Assembly: GCF_030538595.1 (NCBI RefSeq)
Contig: NZ_JAUNTS010000011.1
Location: 60,903 to 124,902, forward strand
Direction of reading: 5' to 3'
DNA length: 64,000 bases
Source of the DNA: Kocuria sp.
Lineage (GTDB): Bacteria > Actinomycetota > Actinomycetes > Actinomycetales > Micrococcaceae
Of this stretch, positions 44,258 to 51,941 are shown one piece after another. The notes beneath the pieces were generated by a model that was given only the letters and a program-made list of their open reading frames with translations, searched no databases and had not been told where the DNA came from. The position numbers were made by a program, and so were the translations under genes. Each line of letters starts with the position of its first letter. The stretch's first letter is position 1.

Positions 44258-44542
44258 TCACCGGACCCGGCCCACAGTCACCTTCCACGGGCGCGCGGTG
44301 CGTTCGGTGATGACCTGCTCCACCAGCAGCGGGTCAGGATCCAGAACCTCCAAGGCCTGCTCGGGGGAGTCGGCCTGGACGATCAGCAGAGCACCGGCGG
44401 GGGCGTCGTCGTCGTACGGTCCCGCGGCCAGCAGAACGCCCGCAGCCTCCAACTCGCCCAGAAACTGGCGGTGGACGGGGCGGTGCTCGGCCAAAGCCTC
44501 TGCCGAACCGCCGTACACATAGGTCACAGCCTGCAGTGTCAT
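44258..44542 (-). CDS. YciI-family protein
   Basis: A 94-residue ferredoxin-fold protein of the YciI family: an N-terminal strand (MTLQAVTYVYGG), HRPVHRQFLGELEAAGVLLAAGPY with the conserved His and Asp, and LLIVQADSPEQALEVLDPDPLL. The biochemical role of most members is unknown. ATG at 44542 follows AAGGAAA. It sits upstream of accD on the same strand with a gap of about 110 bases containing the 13-bp tandem repeat. Confidence 0.85.
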   Translation of the reverse strand: MTLQAVTYVYGGSAEALAEHRPVHRQFLGELEAAGVLLAAGPYDDDAPAGALLIVQADSPEQALEVLDPDPLLVEQVITERTARPWKVTVGRVR

Positions 44543-44679
44543 GACTTTTCCTTACGTCATCAAGGGGCATGTGTGCTGTTCGCGGCCATGACCTGGCTGC
44601 CGCGTCCGGCGCCTCCCAGATGCCCACTCGGGGCAACTCCCGGCCAGTTCAGGGTTCTCCCGGGGGCGGCGGCTATTAC

Positions 44680-44702
44680 TGTTGATGTGCAACACATCAA
44701 CA
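44680..44702. promoter_or_regulatory. 23-bp operator-like palindrome upstream of birA
   Basis: TGTTGATGTG (44680-44689), the spacer CAA, and CACATCAACA (44693-44702) form perfect 10-base arms. It lies 46-69 bases upstream of the birA ATG and directly follows a TATTAC that could be a -10 element. BirA here lacks a DNA-binding domain, so a separate repressor would be needed. It does not match the BioR or BioQ consensus I know. Confidence 0.5.
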
Positions 44703-44748
44703 CGACGACGATAACCCCGCAGCGCCAGGCGCGGAAACAGGAGAGTGG

Positions 44749-45633
44749 ATGAGCACCGTACGTTTCGGGGCTGACGGTGGGACCACGCCCGCACTGGCCG
44801 CCGAGCATGCGCTCCACGCCGAACTCTCCACGCTGCTGGGTGCGCCCGTGGAGGTTCTGCCGGAAGTGGGTTCCACCAATCAAGAACTGGCTGAACGCGC
44901 CCGGGAAGCCGCCGTGCGCGGCGGTGGCCTGCCGGATCTGAGCCTGCTGGCCACGGATTACCAGAGTGCCGGACGGGGACGGCTGGATCGTTCGTGGGTG
45001 GTGGCTCCGGGTGAGGCGCTGACATTCTCGCTGCTGCTGCGGCCTTCCGGTCCCAGCGGTGCGCCCTTGGCCACCCAAACGTTCGGATGGCTGACCATGC
45101 TGTTGAGCACGGCGGTGGCTCAGGCACTGTCCCTGCAAGGCATTGCAGCTCAGGTCAAGTGGCCCAATGATGTTCTGGTGGGGGACCGCAAAATGGTGGG
45201 GGTCCTGGCCTCACTGGTGCCCTTTGACCATCTCCCACCAGCCGTGGTGGTGGGTGCCGGCATCAATGTCAGTACCACTGAACTTCCCGTGCACACCGCC
45301 ACCTCCGTGCTGCGTGAAGGCGGCGACCCCAATCGCGGAGAGCTTCTGCGCCAGGTGGTGCAGTGCTTCCTGCCGCTGTATCGCAGTTTTTGCGCGGACC
45401 CAACCCAACTGGCTCAACCGCATGGGTCACTACGCCATGATGTGGAGGCGCTGCTGGGGACTCTGGGGCGCCGTGTCCGCGCGCAGCTGCCCGGGAATCA
45501 GCCGCCCCTGGTTGGGGTGGCGGCCGGACTGGATCAGTACGGTGCGTTACTTCTGGACGACGACGCCGGTGCCCGGCACCACCTCAGCGCAGCCGACGTT
45601 GTGCACCTGCGCGGTGCCCAGGAGGATGTGTGA
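44749..45633 (+). CDS. birA: Biotin-[acetyl-CoA-carboxylase] ligase, no HTH domain
   Basis: A 294-residue biotin protein ligase that activates biotin with ATP and attaches it to the carrier lysine of the carboxylase alpha subunit. Motifs: VGSTNQELAERA, the biotinyl-AMP loop SAGRGRLDRSWVV, KWPNDVLVGDRKMVGVLA and VVVGAGINVS. It is a group I (monofunctional) enzyme: the N-terminal winged helix of E. coli BirA is absent. ATG at 44749 has GGAGAG close upstream. It opens a four-gene chain in which every start overlaps the previous stop. Confidence 0.93.
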   Translation: MSTVRFGADGGTTPALAAEHALHAELSTLLGAPVEVLPEVGSTNQELAERAREAAVRGGGLPDLSLLATDYQSAGRGRLDRSWVVAPGEALTFSLLLRPSGPSGAPLATQTFGWLTMLLSTAVAQALSLQGIAAQVKWPNDVLVGDRKMVGVLASLVPFDHLPPAVVVGAGINVSTTELPVHTATSVLREGGDPNRGELLRQVVQCFLPLYRSFCADPTQLAQPHGSLRHDVEALLGTLGRRVRAQLPGNQPPLVGVAAGLDQYGALLLDDDAGARHHLSAADVVHLRGAQEDV

Positions 45634-46232
45634 GCAAGAAACTGCGCCTTGAACCCGGCGAGCACGTGGTGGTCTCCACGCTGGCCCATCCCTCCAAGCT
45701 GTTGAAACCTGCTGTCATCCTGGTGATTGCAGTCTTTGTCCACGGGCTCTTGCAGCGCATGCTGGAGGTGCGGTGGCGGCCCATGGACCAACCGTGGACC
45801 ACGGTTCATTCGGTGCTGGGCACGGGGTTGTCCCTCTTGCTGCTCTTGGTGGTGGTTCTGGCTGTGATCCGCCCCGTGATTCGTTGGGCACTGACCCGCT
45901 TTGTCCTCACCAACAGGCGACTGATGTTGGTGGGTGGTGCGGCACCCCGCGGTGGTGTACGGATCAACTTGGCCTGGTTGCTCCGCGTGGATGCCCAGCG
46001 TGCTCGCGGTCCCCTGGGGCGAGCTGGAATTGGTACGTTGAGTGCTGACTTTGGTCAATCCGGGGTCTTGCGGCTACATCACGCGCCCAGAGTGGAACAG
46101 TTCGCCGAGCTCATTGACAGCAAAGCGGCAAACCAACGGCCTCTCTCGCAAGGTTCTGGCTCTCAGGGTTATGCAGCCTACGGAGCCTTCCACCACGGCC
46201 AAGTCCCCGGAAGCTGGGTGGGCCGGTCATGA
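45630..46232 (+). CDS. PH-domain membrane protein
   Basis: A 200-residue protein like Mycobacterium Rv3278c, which is also next to birA. The N-terminal LRLEPGEHVVVSTLAHPSKL is typical of bacterial PH (bPH/YdbT-like) proteins. Two membrane segments follow (about residues 27-44 and 65-88), then the PH core TRFVLTNRRLMLVGGAAPRGG and a C-terminal part around LRLHHAPRVEQFAELID. Function unknown. The GTG start overlaps the birA stop. Confidence 0.8.
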   Translation: MSKKLRLEPGEHVVVSTLAHPSKLLKPAVILVIAVFVHGLLQRMLEVRWRPMDQPWTTVHSVLGTGLSLLLLLVVVLAVIRPVIRWALTRFVLTNRRLMLVGGAAPRGGVRINLAWLLRVDAQRARGPLGRAGIGTLSADFGQSGVLRLHHAPRVEQFAELIDSKAANQRPLSQGSGSQGYAAYGAFHHGQVPGSWVGRS

Positions 46233-47533
46233 CACCGTGGCGACTGTTCCCGCAGGAACGCGAAAATCGGCAAGAGAATGCTGATCTGCCAAGAAAGCGC
46301 GCTGATCCGGCAAGAGACAGATCAAACAGGGGTGAATTGGAGAACTCGGGCGAGCAACAGGCGAACGGTGGGCAGGTACCGGACCACGGCGTCGTCGAAA
46401 ATCCGGAAGTAGGACCCCAGACGGCGCAGATCAACCTCAATCTGCGTAACCCGGTCCAATCCAATGTGTATGGCTCGGCGGAGTCACAGGATGCCTTTCA
46501 CGCCTTGGAGGATTTGCTACTGGGCTCCGAACGGAGCATGACCCGGCGTGAAGCAGCACGTGAAGGGGATTTGTCTCTGCTCAATGCCCGCAAGATATGG
46601 CGGGCAATGGGCTTTCCCAACCTCTCTGATGAGGAGGTGTACTTCACCGAACAGGACGCGGAGGCGCTGCGGGAAATCTCCGCGCTGGTGGTTGGCGGGG
46701 ACGTCACGGAAGAAGGCGCACTGTCCCTGGTGCGTTCCATGGCCCAGATGACGGATCGCATGGTGGTGTGGCAGGTTGAGGCGCTGGTGGAGGACCTTGT
46801 GGCCAACAGCCAGCACACGGATGCACAAGCCCGGCGGGAACTGCTCAACCTACTGCCCAAGCTGATGCCCGTCCTGGAGAAGTTGCTGATCTACTCGTGG
46901 CGGCGCCAGCTCAACGCGGCCGTGCAACGGTTGGCCATGCGCCAGGAACGCCCCGATGGCTCCACCATGAGCGGACTGCGGGACGCCTCCCAGGAGGATG
47001 ACTCCAAGAACCTCCCGCTGGCCCGGGGCATTGGGTTTGCGGACATGGTTTCCTACACCTCCCTGTCGCGGCAGATGAATGAACGAACTCTGGCCGCCCT
47101 GGTCCAGCGGTTTGAACAGCGGTGCGCAGAAGTCATTGCCGTGGGGCGCGGACGATTGATCAAAACCATCGGTGATGAAGTCATGTTCATGGCCGAAACC
47201 CCGCAGGAAGGAGCCTTGATGGCGTTGGCACTGGCCCGCATCATTCAAGATGACACGGACCTTCCTCAATCGCGTGTTGCGTTCGTGTGGGGTCGTGTGT
47301 TGCCACGTTTGGGCGATTTGTACGGTCCAACTGTTAATTTGGCTTCGCGCCTGGTTGCATTGACCCCGCCGGGCAGCGTCCTGGTGGATGCGTCGACCGC
47401 ATCGGTCCTCCGGGGTGATGACCGTTTTGTGTTGACTCCCAAGCAAACGCACAATGTTCGGGGGTTTGGAGACGTGCAACCCGTTGAACTTTCGCAAGGG
47501 CCCGGCCCACAACTTGAGGTGGATTACGCGTGA
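46229..47533 (+). CDS. Class III adenylate/guanylate cyclase with N-terminal regulatory domain
   Basis: A 434-residue cytosolic cyclase. The first 75 residues are charged and variable. Residues 85-235 are an all-helical domain (REAAREGDLSLLNARKIWRAMG, YFTEQDAEALREISALV) like the autoinhibitory part of mycobacterial cyclases Rv1264 and Rv2212. The catalytic domain has both metal-binding Asp (GIGFADMVSYT, TIGDEVMF), the purine-site Lys (RLIKTIGDEV) and the transition-state residues in DLYGPTVNLASRLVAL. All catalytic residues are present, so activity is expected; ATP is the more likely substrate. The ATG at 46229 overlaps the upstream stop; its own stop overlaps the phosphatase start. Confidence 0.88.
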   Translation: MTPWRLFPQERENRQENADLPRKRADPARDRSNRGELENSGEQQANGGQVPDHGVVENPEVGPQTAQINLNLRNPVQSNVYGSAESQDAFHALEDLLLGSERSMTRREAAREGDLSLLNARKIWRAMGFPNLSDEEVYFTEQDAEALREISALVVGGDVTEEGALSLVRSMAQMTDRMVVWQVEALVEDLVANSQHTDAQARRELLNLLPKLMPVLEKLLIYSWRRQLNAAVQRLAMRQERPDGSTMSGLRDASQEDDSKNLPLARGIGFADMVSYTSLSRQMNERTLAALVQRFEQRCAEVIAVGRGRLIKTIGDEVMFMAETPQEGALMALALARIIQDDTDLPQSRVAFVWGRVLPRLGDLYGPTVNLASRLVALTPPGSVLVDASTASVLRGDDRFVLTPKQTHNVRGFGDVQPVELSQGPGPQLEVDYA

Positions 47534-48627
47534 GCGTTGAACTGGTGATTCGCGCAGGAGCAGCCACGGACCGTGGATTGCGACGCGAAACCAACGAGGA
47601 CTCCCTGGTGGTCACCCGCACCATGTGCGCGGTGGCCGACGGTATGGGTGGTCATGAGGCCGGTGAAGTGGCCTCCGCCTTGGCGGTGCGCACGCTGGGC
47701 AGCTCGCAGCTTTTCACGGCCATGGACCCCTGGAGCGTGGAAGTTCCCACGGAGCCTGCGCCGTTGGAAGACGTCGCTCGTTTTCGGGCGCGGGTGGAGC
47801 GCGAACTCAAACTCGATCCTGAGATTCCAGACGCCACACTGCTGTTGCTTGCCAAGTTGCGCGCGGTTTTGAGTGCTGCAGACACCGCGATTCAGGAGAA
47901 TCTGGGGGGCCGGGCAGGTACCACGGTCACAGGCGCCTGGCTGGTGGATGTTGAGGGTACGCGCCTGTGGTTGGTGTTCAACGTGGGGGATTCCCGGACC
48001 TACCGGCTGGTGCGTCCGCAGGGATCAGCCCCCGCCCCGGATCACGCCTCCGTGGCACATCACCCCACCGGGGAGTTCACCGCTCATGTGGCAACGGATG
48101 AGCCGGTGGAGCCGGCCCATGAAGCAGTCGCGGATGCCGACTCCCCAGGTCTTGAGGTGACCACCACACGGCCACTTCCCGTGGCACCCACCCCCAAGGA
48201 CGGTCCTCAGCCGGAGGTCCAGCAGATCACGGTGGACCATTCTGAGGTGCAGTATTTGGTGTCCATCGGTCAGATCACACCCGCGCAGGCTTTGGTGCAT
48301 CCACGCCGTAACGTGATCACCCGCGCGTTGGGGACCGGGCAGGTTTGGGAGCCGGACATCTGGGTGGTGCCGGCGGAACCCGGTGATCGCCTTCTGCTGT
48401 GCTCCGACGGTTTGACCGGGGAGGTGGCCACCGCCCATATCGCCCGAGTCCTGCATTCCGTGCCGCATCCCAAGGAAGCCGCAGATGTCCTGGTCAACGC
48501 TGCACTGCGCGCCGGTGGGCGGGACAACGTCACTGTGATCGTGGCCGACGCCGTGGCTTCCCGCCCGGCGGATGAGGACACCACCACGTTCGTCCCCATC
48601 GACATGCGCCACGATCTGGGTTCCTGA
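47530..48627 (+). CDS. PP2C-family Ser/Thr protein phosphatase
   Basis: A 365-residue Mn/Mg-dependent phosphatase. Motifs: RGLRRETNEDSL, VADGMGGHEAGEVAS, GTTVTGAWLV, LVFNVGDSRTYRLV, DRLLLCSDGLTGEV and GGRDNVTVIVAD. An extra 70-residue acidic, Pro-rich insert (about 48015-48225) lies between the SRTYRL strand and the VDHS helix, where short loops are usual. No transmembrane segment, unlike PstP. The GTG start overlaps the cyclase stop, so the two signalling enzymes are co-translated. Possible targets include FHA-dependent systems such as the ABC transporter at 21.4 kb; that link is speculation. Confidence 0.9.
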   Translation: MSVELVIRAGAATDRGLRRETNEDSLVVTRTMCAVADGMGGHEAGEVASALAVRTLGSSQLFTAMDPWSVEVPTEPAPLEDVARFRARVERELKLDPEIPDATLLLLAKLRAVLSAADTAIQENLGGRAGTTVTGAWLVDVEGTRLWLVFNVGDSRTYRLVRPQGSAPAPDHASVAHHPTGEFTAHVATDEPVEPAHEAVADADSPGLEVTTTRPLPVAPTPKDGPQPEVQQITVDHSEVQYLVSIGQITPAQALVHPRRNVITRALGTGQVWEPDIWVVPAEPGDRLLLCSDGLTGEVATAHIARVLHSVPHPKEAADVLVNAALRAGGRDNVTVIVADAVASRPADEDTTTFVPIDMRHDLGS

Positions 48628-48684
48628 ACGTCCCAGCGACCCACGCGGAGCGCCGTCGTGAACCCCGCGATGCGCACCCCGATA

Positions 48685-48756
48685 CGTGAGATCACCGGTT
48701 GTTGTTGAGAGCACCGCCTAAAACAGGTGCTCTCAACAACAACCGGTGATCTCACG
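48685..48756. terminator. 30-bp perfect hairpin between convergent genes
   Basis: Arms at 48685-48714 and 48727-48756 are exact complements over 30 bases (starting CGTGAGATCACCGG and continuing GTTGTTGTTGAGAGCAC); the loop is 12 bases. It lies between the PP2C gene and the convergent acyl-CoA oxidase gene. The arms are less G+C-rich than the surroundings, which is odd for a plain terminator. Confidence 0.8.
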
Positions 48757-48841
48757 CGGGGTGGCGGGCGGCGGGCCGCACTCGCGCCGACGGTGGGTGC
48801 GACGGCGGACGCGGCGACGGCTGTGCGGGGGACCGGGAGGG

Positions 48842-50956
48842 TCAGTTCTTCTCGCTGCGGGGCCAACGTCCGGCGGCACGCTCCGCAGCAATCCACTGCG
48901 CGGCTTCCGTCTGACGTTGCGCCTCAACTCCCGTGGCAATCTCTGCCCGCAGATGCTCGGGGGCAAAGTCAAAGGCTTCCACCACATCCATGATGTGGGG
49001 CCGCAGGCGGGTGACCAGCCGGTCCACATAAGACTCCACCATGCGGCCACGCATCAGTGACATCCGACCGTGGGACAGGTACCAGTCCAGGTCAGCTTCG
49101 ATCACGGACAGTCCGAACAGATCCCGCAGCCACAGCATGACCTGGTGGGTTCCGGGATCCTCAACCTTCTCCAGTGCGCGAGTGAAAGCCTCCCACTGCA
49201 GCAGATGGGCATGTGCCTTGGCGGCTTCAATGAGGCGGTGCTGGTTGCGATCAAAAGCCTCCGCAGTGGCCTCCGGTGATCCCTTGCCCGCACCTCGCAT
49301 GTTTTCGGCCACCTCGCCGATCATGGAGCGCACACGATCCGTCAACAACGTCCGCTGAGTTTCCGGATCACGCAGAGCATTGACCGAACGGCGCGGATCG
49401 GCCGAGTCCCGGAAGACCTGGGAGAGGCCACGCAGCCCGGACCGGTTGACGGCGGTTTCCGTTGCGCGGTCGGCCACCCACCGCGCCATGACGCCCACAT
49501 CCATGCGGGCAAACTCCTTGGCGTGGTCCCCCAGGAGGCGCTTGGCCACCAGCTGCATCAGCACGGTGTTGTCGCCCTCAAAGGTGGCGTAGACATCCAT
49601 GTCCTGACGCAGATCGGTGATGCGGTTGGCGGAGAGGAACCCTGCACCGCCGCAGGCCTCCCGGCACTCCTGTAGGGAGTCCAACGCCAGGCGGGTGGAG
49701 GTGGCCTTCATGGCCGCAGCCAGCGTCTCCAAGTCTTGGCGGGCGTCGTCGTTGTCGGTGCGCCCGGAGAAGACGTCGTCGTAGGCTTCCAGCAGCTCTT
49801 CGTGCGCGAATCCTGCGGCAAGGGCGCGGGCAACGTAAGGGAACAGACGACGGCGGTGGCGCGTGTAGTCCAGCAGCACGCGTTCGGGCTGGCCGGGGAC
49901 GGGTGCAAACTGGCGGCGCTCGTTGGCGTAGGTCAGGGCGATGGCAAGACCTGCGCGAGTGGCCACCACGGCCGAGCCGTCCAGGGACACACGGCCTTGG
50001 ACCAGCGTGCCCAACATGGTGAAGAACCGGCGGCCCGGGGACGCGATGGGGGAACTGTAGGTGCCGTCCGGGTCCACATGCCCGTAGCGATCCAGCAGGT
50101 TCTCCCGCGGAACGCGCACGTTGGTGAAGCACAAGCGCCCGTTGTCCACGCCGTTGAGGCCGCCCTTGTAGCCATCGTCCTCACCGGCCACACCGGGGAG
50201 GAAATCGCCGTTGTCATCCCTGATGGGGACGTAGAGGGCATGGACCCCGTGATTCACCCCACCGGTGATGAGCTGGGCAAAGACGACGGCGGCCCGCCCG
50301 TGTACCGCCGCATTGCCCAGGTAGTCCTTCCACGCCGCGCGGAAGGGCGTGTGGATCTCGAACTCCTGGGTTTCGGGGTGGTACGTGGCGGTGGTGGCGA
50401 TGGAAGCCACATCTGACCCGTGGCCAATTTCCGTCATGGCAAAGGAGCCCGGGATTTTCAGGGACCAGATGTCCGCCAGCCACTTGTTGTGGTGATGTTC
50501 GGTGCCCAGATTCAACACGGCCGAACCAAACAGACCCCACTGGACGCCGGCCTTGATCTGGAGGGAGGCATCCGCCAGGACGAACTCCTCAAAGGAAGCC
50601 ACGTAGGCACCGGGCTCCCCGCCGCCACCCTGGGAGGTGGGCAGACCCGCCATGACGGCATCGCTTCCGGCCAGGGCCTTCAGGGCTTCAAAAGTCCGTT
50701 CGCGCTGTTCCTCCTTGGTGCGCCCGGGCACGTGGTGGAACTTGCTCTCCTTGATCAACTCACGGGAGGCGCGGCGCTCCTGGGCGTAGGAACCCATCAG
50801 AAGGTCACGCAGCTCGGCAACGTCAAGCTGCACCTGATCGTGAGATTCACCGGCAAATTCCTGGTCCACGGTGCGGGTGTCCTGGTGAGTCTGGGCGCGT
50901 CCCGCGCGGCGGCTCAGCCGGTTGCGGGGTGAAGTGTTGGGCGTTGAGGTAGCCAT
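48842..50956 (-). CDS. Acyl-CoA oxidase / acyl-CoA dehydrogenase family protein
   Basis: A 704-residue flavoprotein of the acyl-CoA oxidase type, longer than ordinary dehydrogenases (about 380) because it has an N-terminal extension and a C-terminal ACOX-like domain. FAD/acyl-CoA motifs: SFAMTEIGHGSDVASIATTA, GLNGVDNGRLCFTNVRVPRENLL (first part), QECREACGGAGFLSANRI and TFEGDNTVLMQLVAKRLL. It introduces the alpha-beta double bond into acyl-CoA in the first step of beta-oxidation, passing electrons to O2 or another acceptor. ATG at 50956 follows AGGAGG by nine bases. It lies beside a TetR gene and a thiolase. Confidence 0.9.
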   Translation of the reverse strand: MATSTPNTSPRNRLSRRAGRAQTHQDTRTVDQEFAGESHDQVQLDVAELRDLLMGSYAQERRASRELIKESKFHHVPGRTKEEQRERTFEALKALAGSDAVMAGLPTSQGGGGEPGAYVASFEEFVLADASLQIKAGVQWGLFGSAVLNLGTEHHHNKWLADIWSLKIPGSFAMTEIGHGSDVASIATTATYHPETQEFEIHTPFRAAWKDYLGNAAVHGRAAVVFAQLITGGVNHGVHALYVPIRDDNGDFLPGVAGEDDGYKGGLNGVDNGRLCFTNVRVPRENLLDRYGHVDPDGTYSSPIASPGRRFFTMLGTLVQGRVSLDGSAVVATRAGLAIALTYANERRQFAPVPGQPERVLLDYTRHRRRLFPYVARALAAGFAHEELLEAYDDVFSGRTDNDDARQDLETLAAAMKATSTRLALDSLQECREACGGAGFLSANRITDLRQDMDVYATFEGDNTVLMQLVAKRLLGDHAKEFARMDVGVMARWVADRATETAVNRSGLRGLSQVFRDSADPRRSVNALRDPETQRTLLTDRVRSMIGEVAENMRGAGKGSPEATAEAFDRNQHRLIEAAKAHAHLLQWEAFTRALEKVEDPGTHQVMLWLRDLFGLSVIEADLDWYLSHGRMSLMRGRMVESYVDRLVTRLRPHIMDVVEAFDFAPEHLRAEIATGVEAQRQTEAAQWIAAERAAGRWPRSEKN

Positions 50957-51106
50957 GGTCTGTGTCCTCCTGTGCTGGTTGGGTCCGGGGTGCCCGGATC
51001 ATTCGGGTTTCTGGGATGTTCACGTGCTGCCGTGGCGCAAGGCCTCCGTAGGGAGGTTCCGCGGTGCTGCGGTCATGCGGGCAGCGGGGTTGTTGCGGGT
51101 GGGGTT

Positions 51107-51781
51107 TCATGGTGATTGGGGAGGTCTGGAACCGCTGACCACCCAGGCCGTGACCGTGTCCACGAACTCGTCAAGACTGGGCCGGTTGGCGGTGGTCCCG
51201 TTGCGGGGTGCCATCCACGCTTCACCGGCACCGCGGACCAGCCCCACCACTCCGGCGGCCCAGTACCCGGCGGTGGTCTCTGGAATCTGAAGGTCGGTGG
51301 GGGCGTGCTGCTGGTGCGCATTGACCAGTAGTTGGGCCACGGCCTGGCAGAACCGGTCCACGGGGCTTTCATCTGCCGGGGCGGTTTCTGAAACCACGAA
51401 CAGATACACCTCCGGGGAGTTCTCAATTTGCCAGAGGTACTGGGTCACCAGGGCCCGCACGGTTTCCTGGAAGGAACCGGCCTCTGCCACCGCCTCTGTC
51501 ATGCGCTGACCCATACGGGCCACCACGTACTCGCCCAGTTGGCGTTTGAGCCCGTCCTTGTCATCGAAGTACCGATAAAAAACCGACTTTGACGTGCGGC
51601 AATGTGTGGCTATCTCAGACATGGAGGCCGTGGCTCCGCATTCCGCAATGGCGCCACGCGCGAGTTTGAGCAACTCGGTACGGCGCTTCTCACGGTGCAG
51701 GCGCCACCGGCGAGACCGTCCATCTGTCCGGTCCTTGTCATGGCGGACTGCGTGCGCCAGTGAAGTGCTCGTCGTGTTCAC
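51107..51781 (-). CDS. TetR-family transcriptional regulator
   Basis: A 224-residue repressor-like protein. Residues 33-80 form the helix-turn-helix (LLKLARGAIAECGATASMSEIATHC, TSKSVFYRYFDDKDGL); the rest is a helical ligand domain. It diverges from the thiolase gene and precedes the acyl-CoA oxidase on its own strand, so it probably controls this fatty-acid cluster in response to an acyl-CoA. The GTG start at 51781 has TACTCT seven bases upstream and no ribosome site, suggesting a leaderless message. A palindrome overlaps this promoter. Confidence 0.88.
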   Translation of the reverse strand: MNTTSTSLAHAVRHDKDRTDGRSRRWRLHREKRRTELLKLARGAIAECGATASMSEIATHCRTSKSVFYRYFDDKDGLKRQLGEYVVARMGQRMTEAVAEAGSFQETVRALVTQYLWQIENSPEVYLFVVSETAPADESPVDRFCQAVAQLLVNAHQQHAPTDLQIPETTAGYWAAGVVGLVRGAGEAWMAPRNGTTANRPSLDEFVDTVTAWVVSGSRPPQSP

Positions 51782-51796
51782 GATACCGAGAGTATC
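51782..51796. promoter_or_regulatory. GATAC-N5-GTATC palindrome at the TetR start
   Basis: GATAC (51782-51786), CGAGA, GTATC (51792-51796) directly abut the TetR start codon and cover its probable -10. A further GTGATACC lies at 51814-51821. This is where an autoregulatory TetR operator is expected. Confidence 0.5.
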
Positions 51797-51873
51797 AGTT
51801 ACTCTTGGAAAAAGTGATACCAGTCACCTGATCGGCTCAGGCTTGATCAGTCCCATGCAATCGACTCCAAGTA

Positions 51874-51927
51874 CCCGATCGGCCACATGCGCCGGATCAG
51901 CCACATCATTCCGATCAGCCCCACTCG
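51874..51927. repeat. Three 18-bp repeats in the thiolase leader
   Basis: Three adjacent 18-base units (51874-51891, 51892-51909, 51910-51927) share CCGATCAGCCACAT with small changes: CCCGATCGGCCACATGCG, CCGGATCAGCCACATCAT, TCCGATCAGCCCCACTCG. They end just before the thiolase ribosome-binding site. Confidence 0.65.
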
Positions 51928-51941
51928 AAGGAGCTTCATCC

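Noticed and set aside
51594..51941. 116-codon upstream extension of the thiolase
   Set aside because: It would overlap the TetR gene and the divergent promoter; AAGGAG before ATG 51942 marks the real start.
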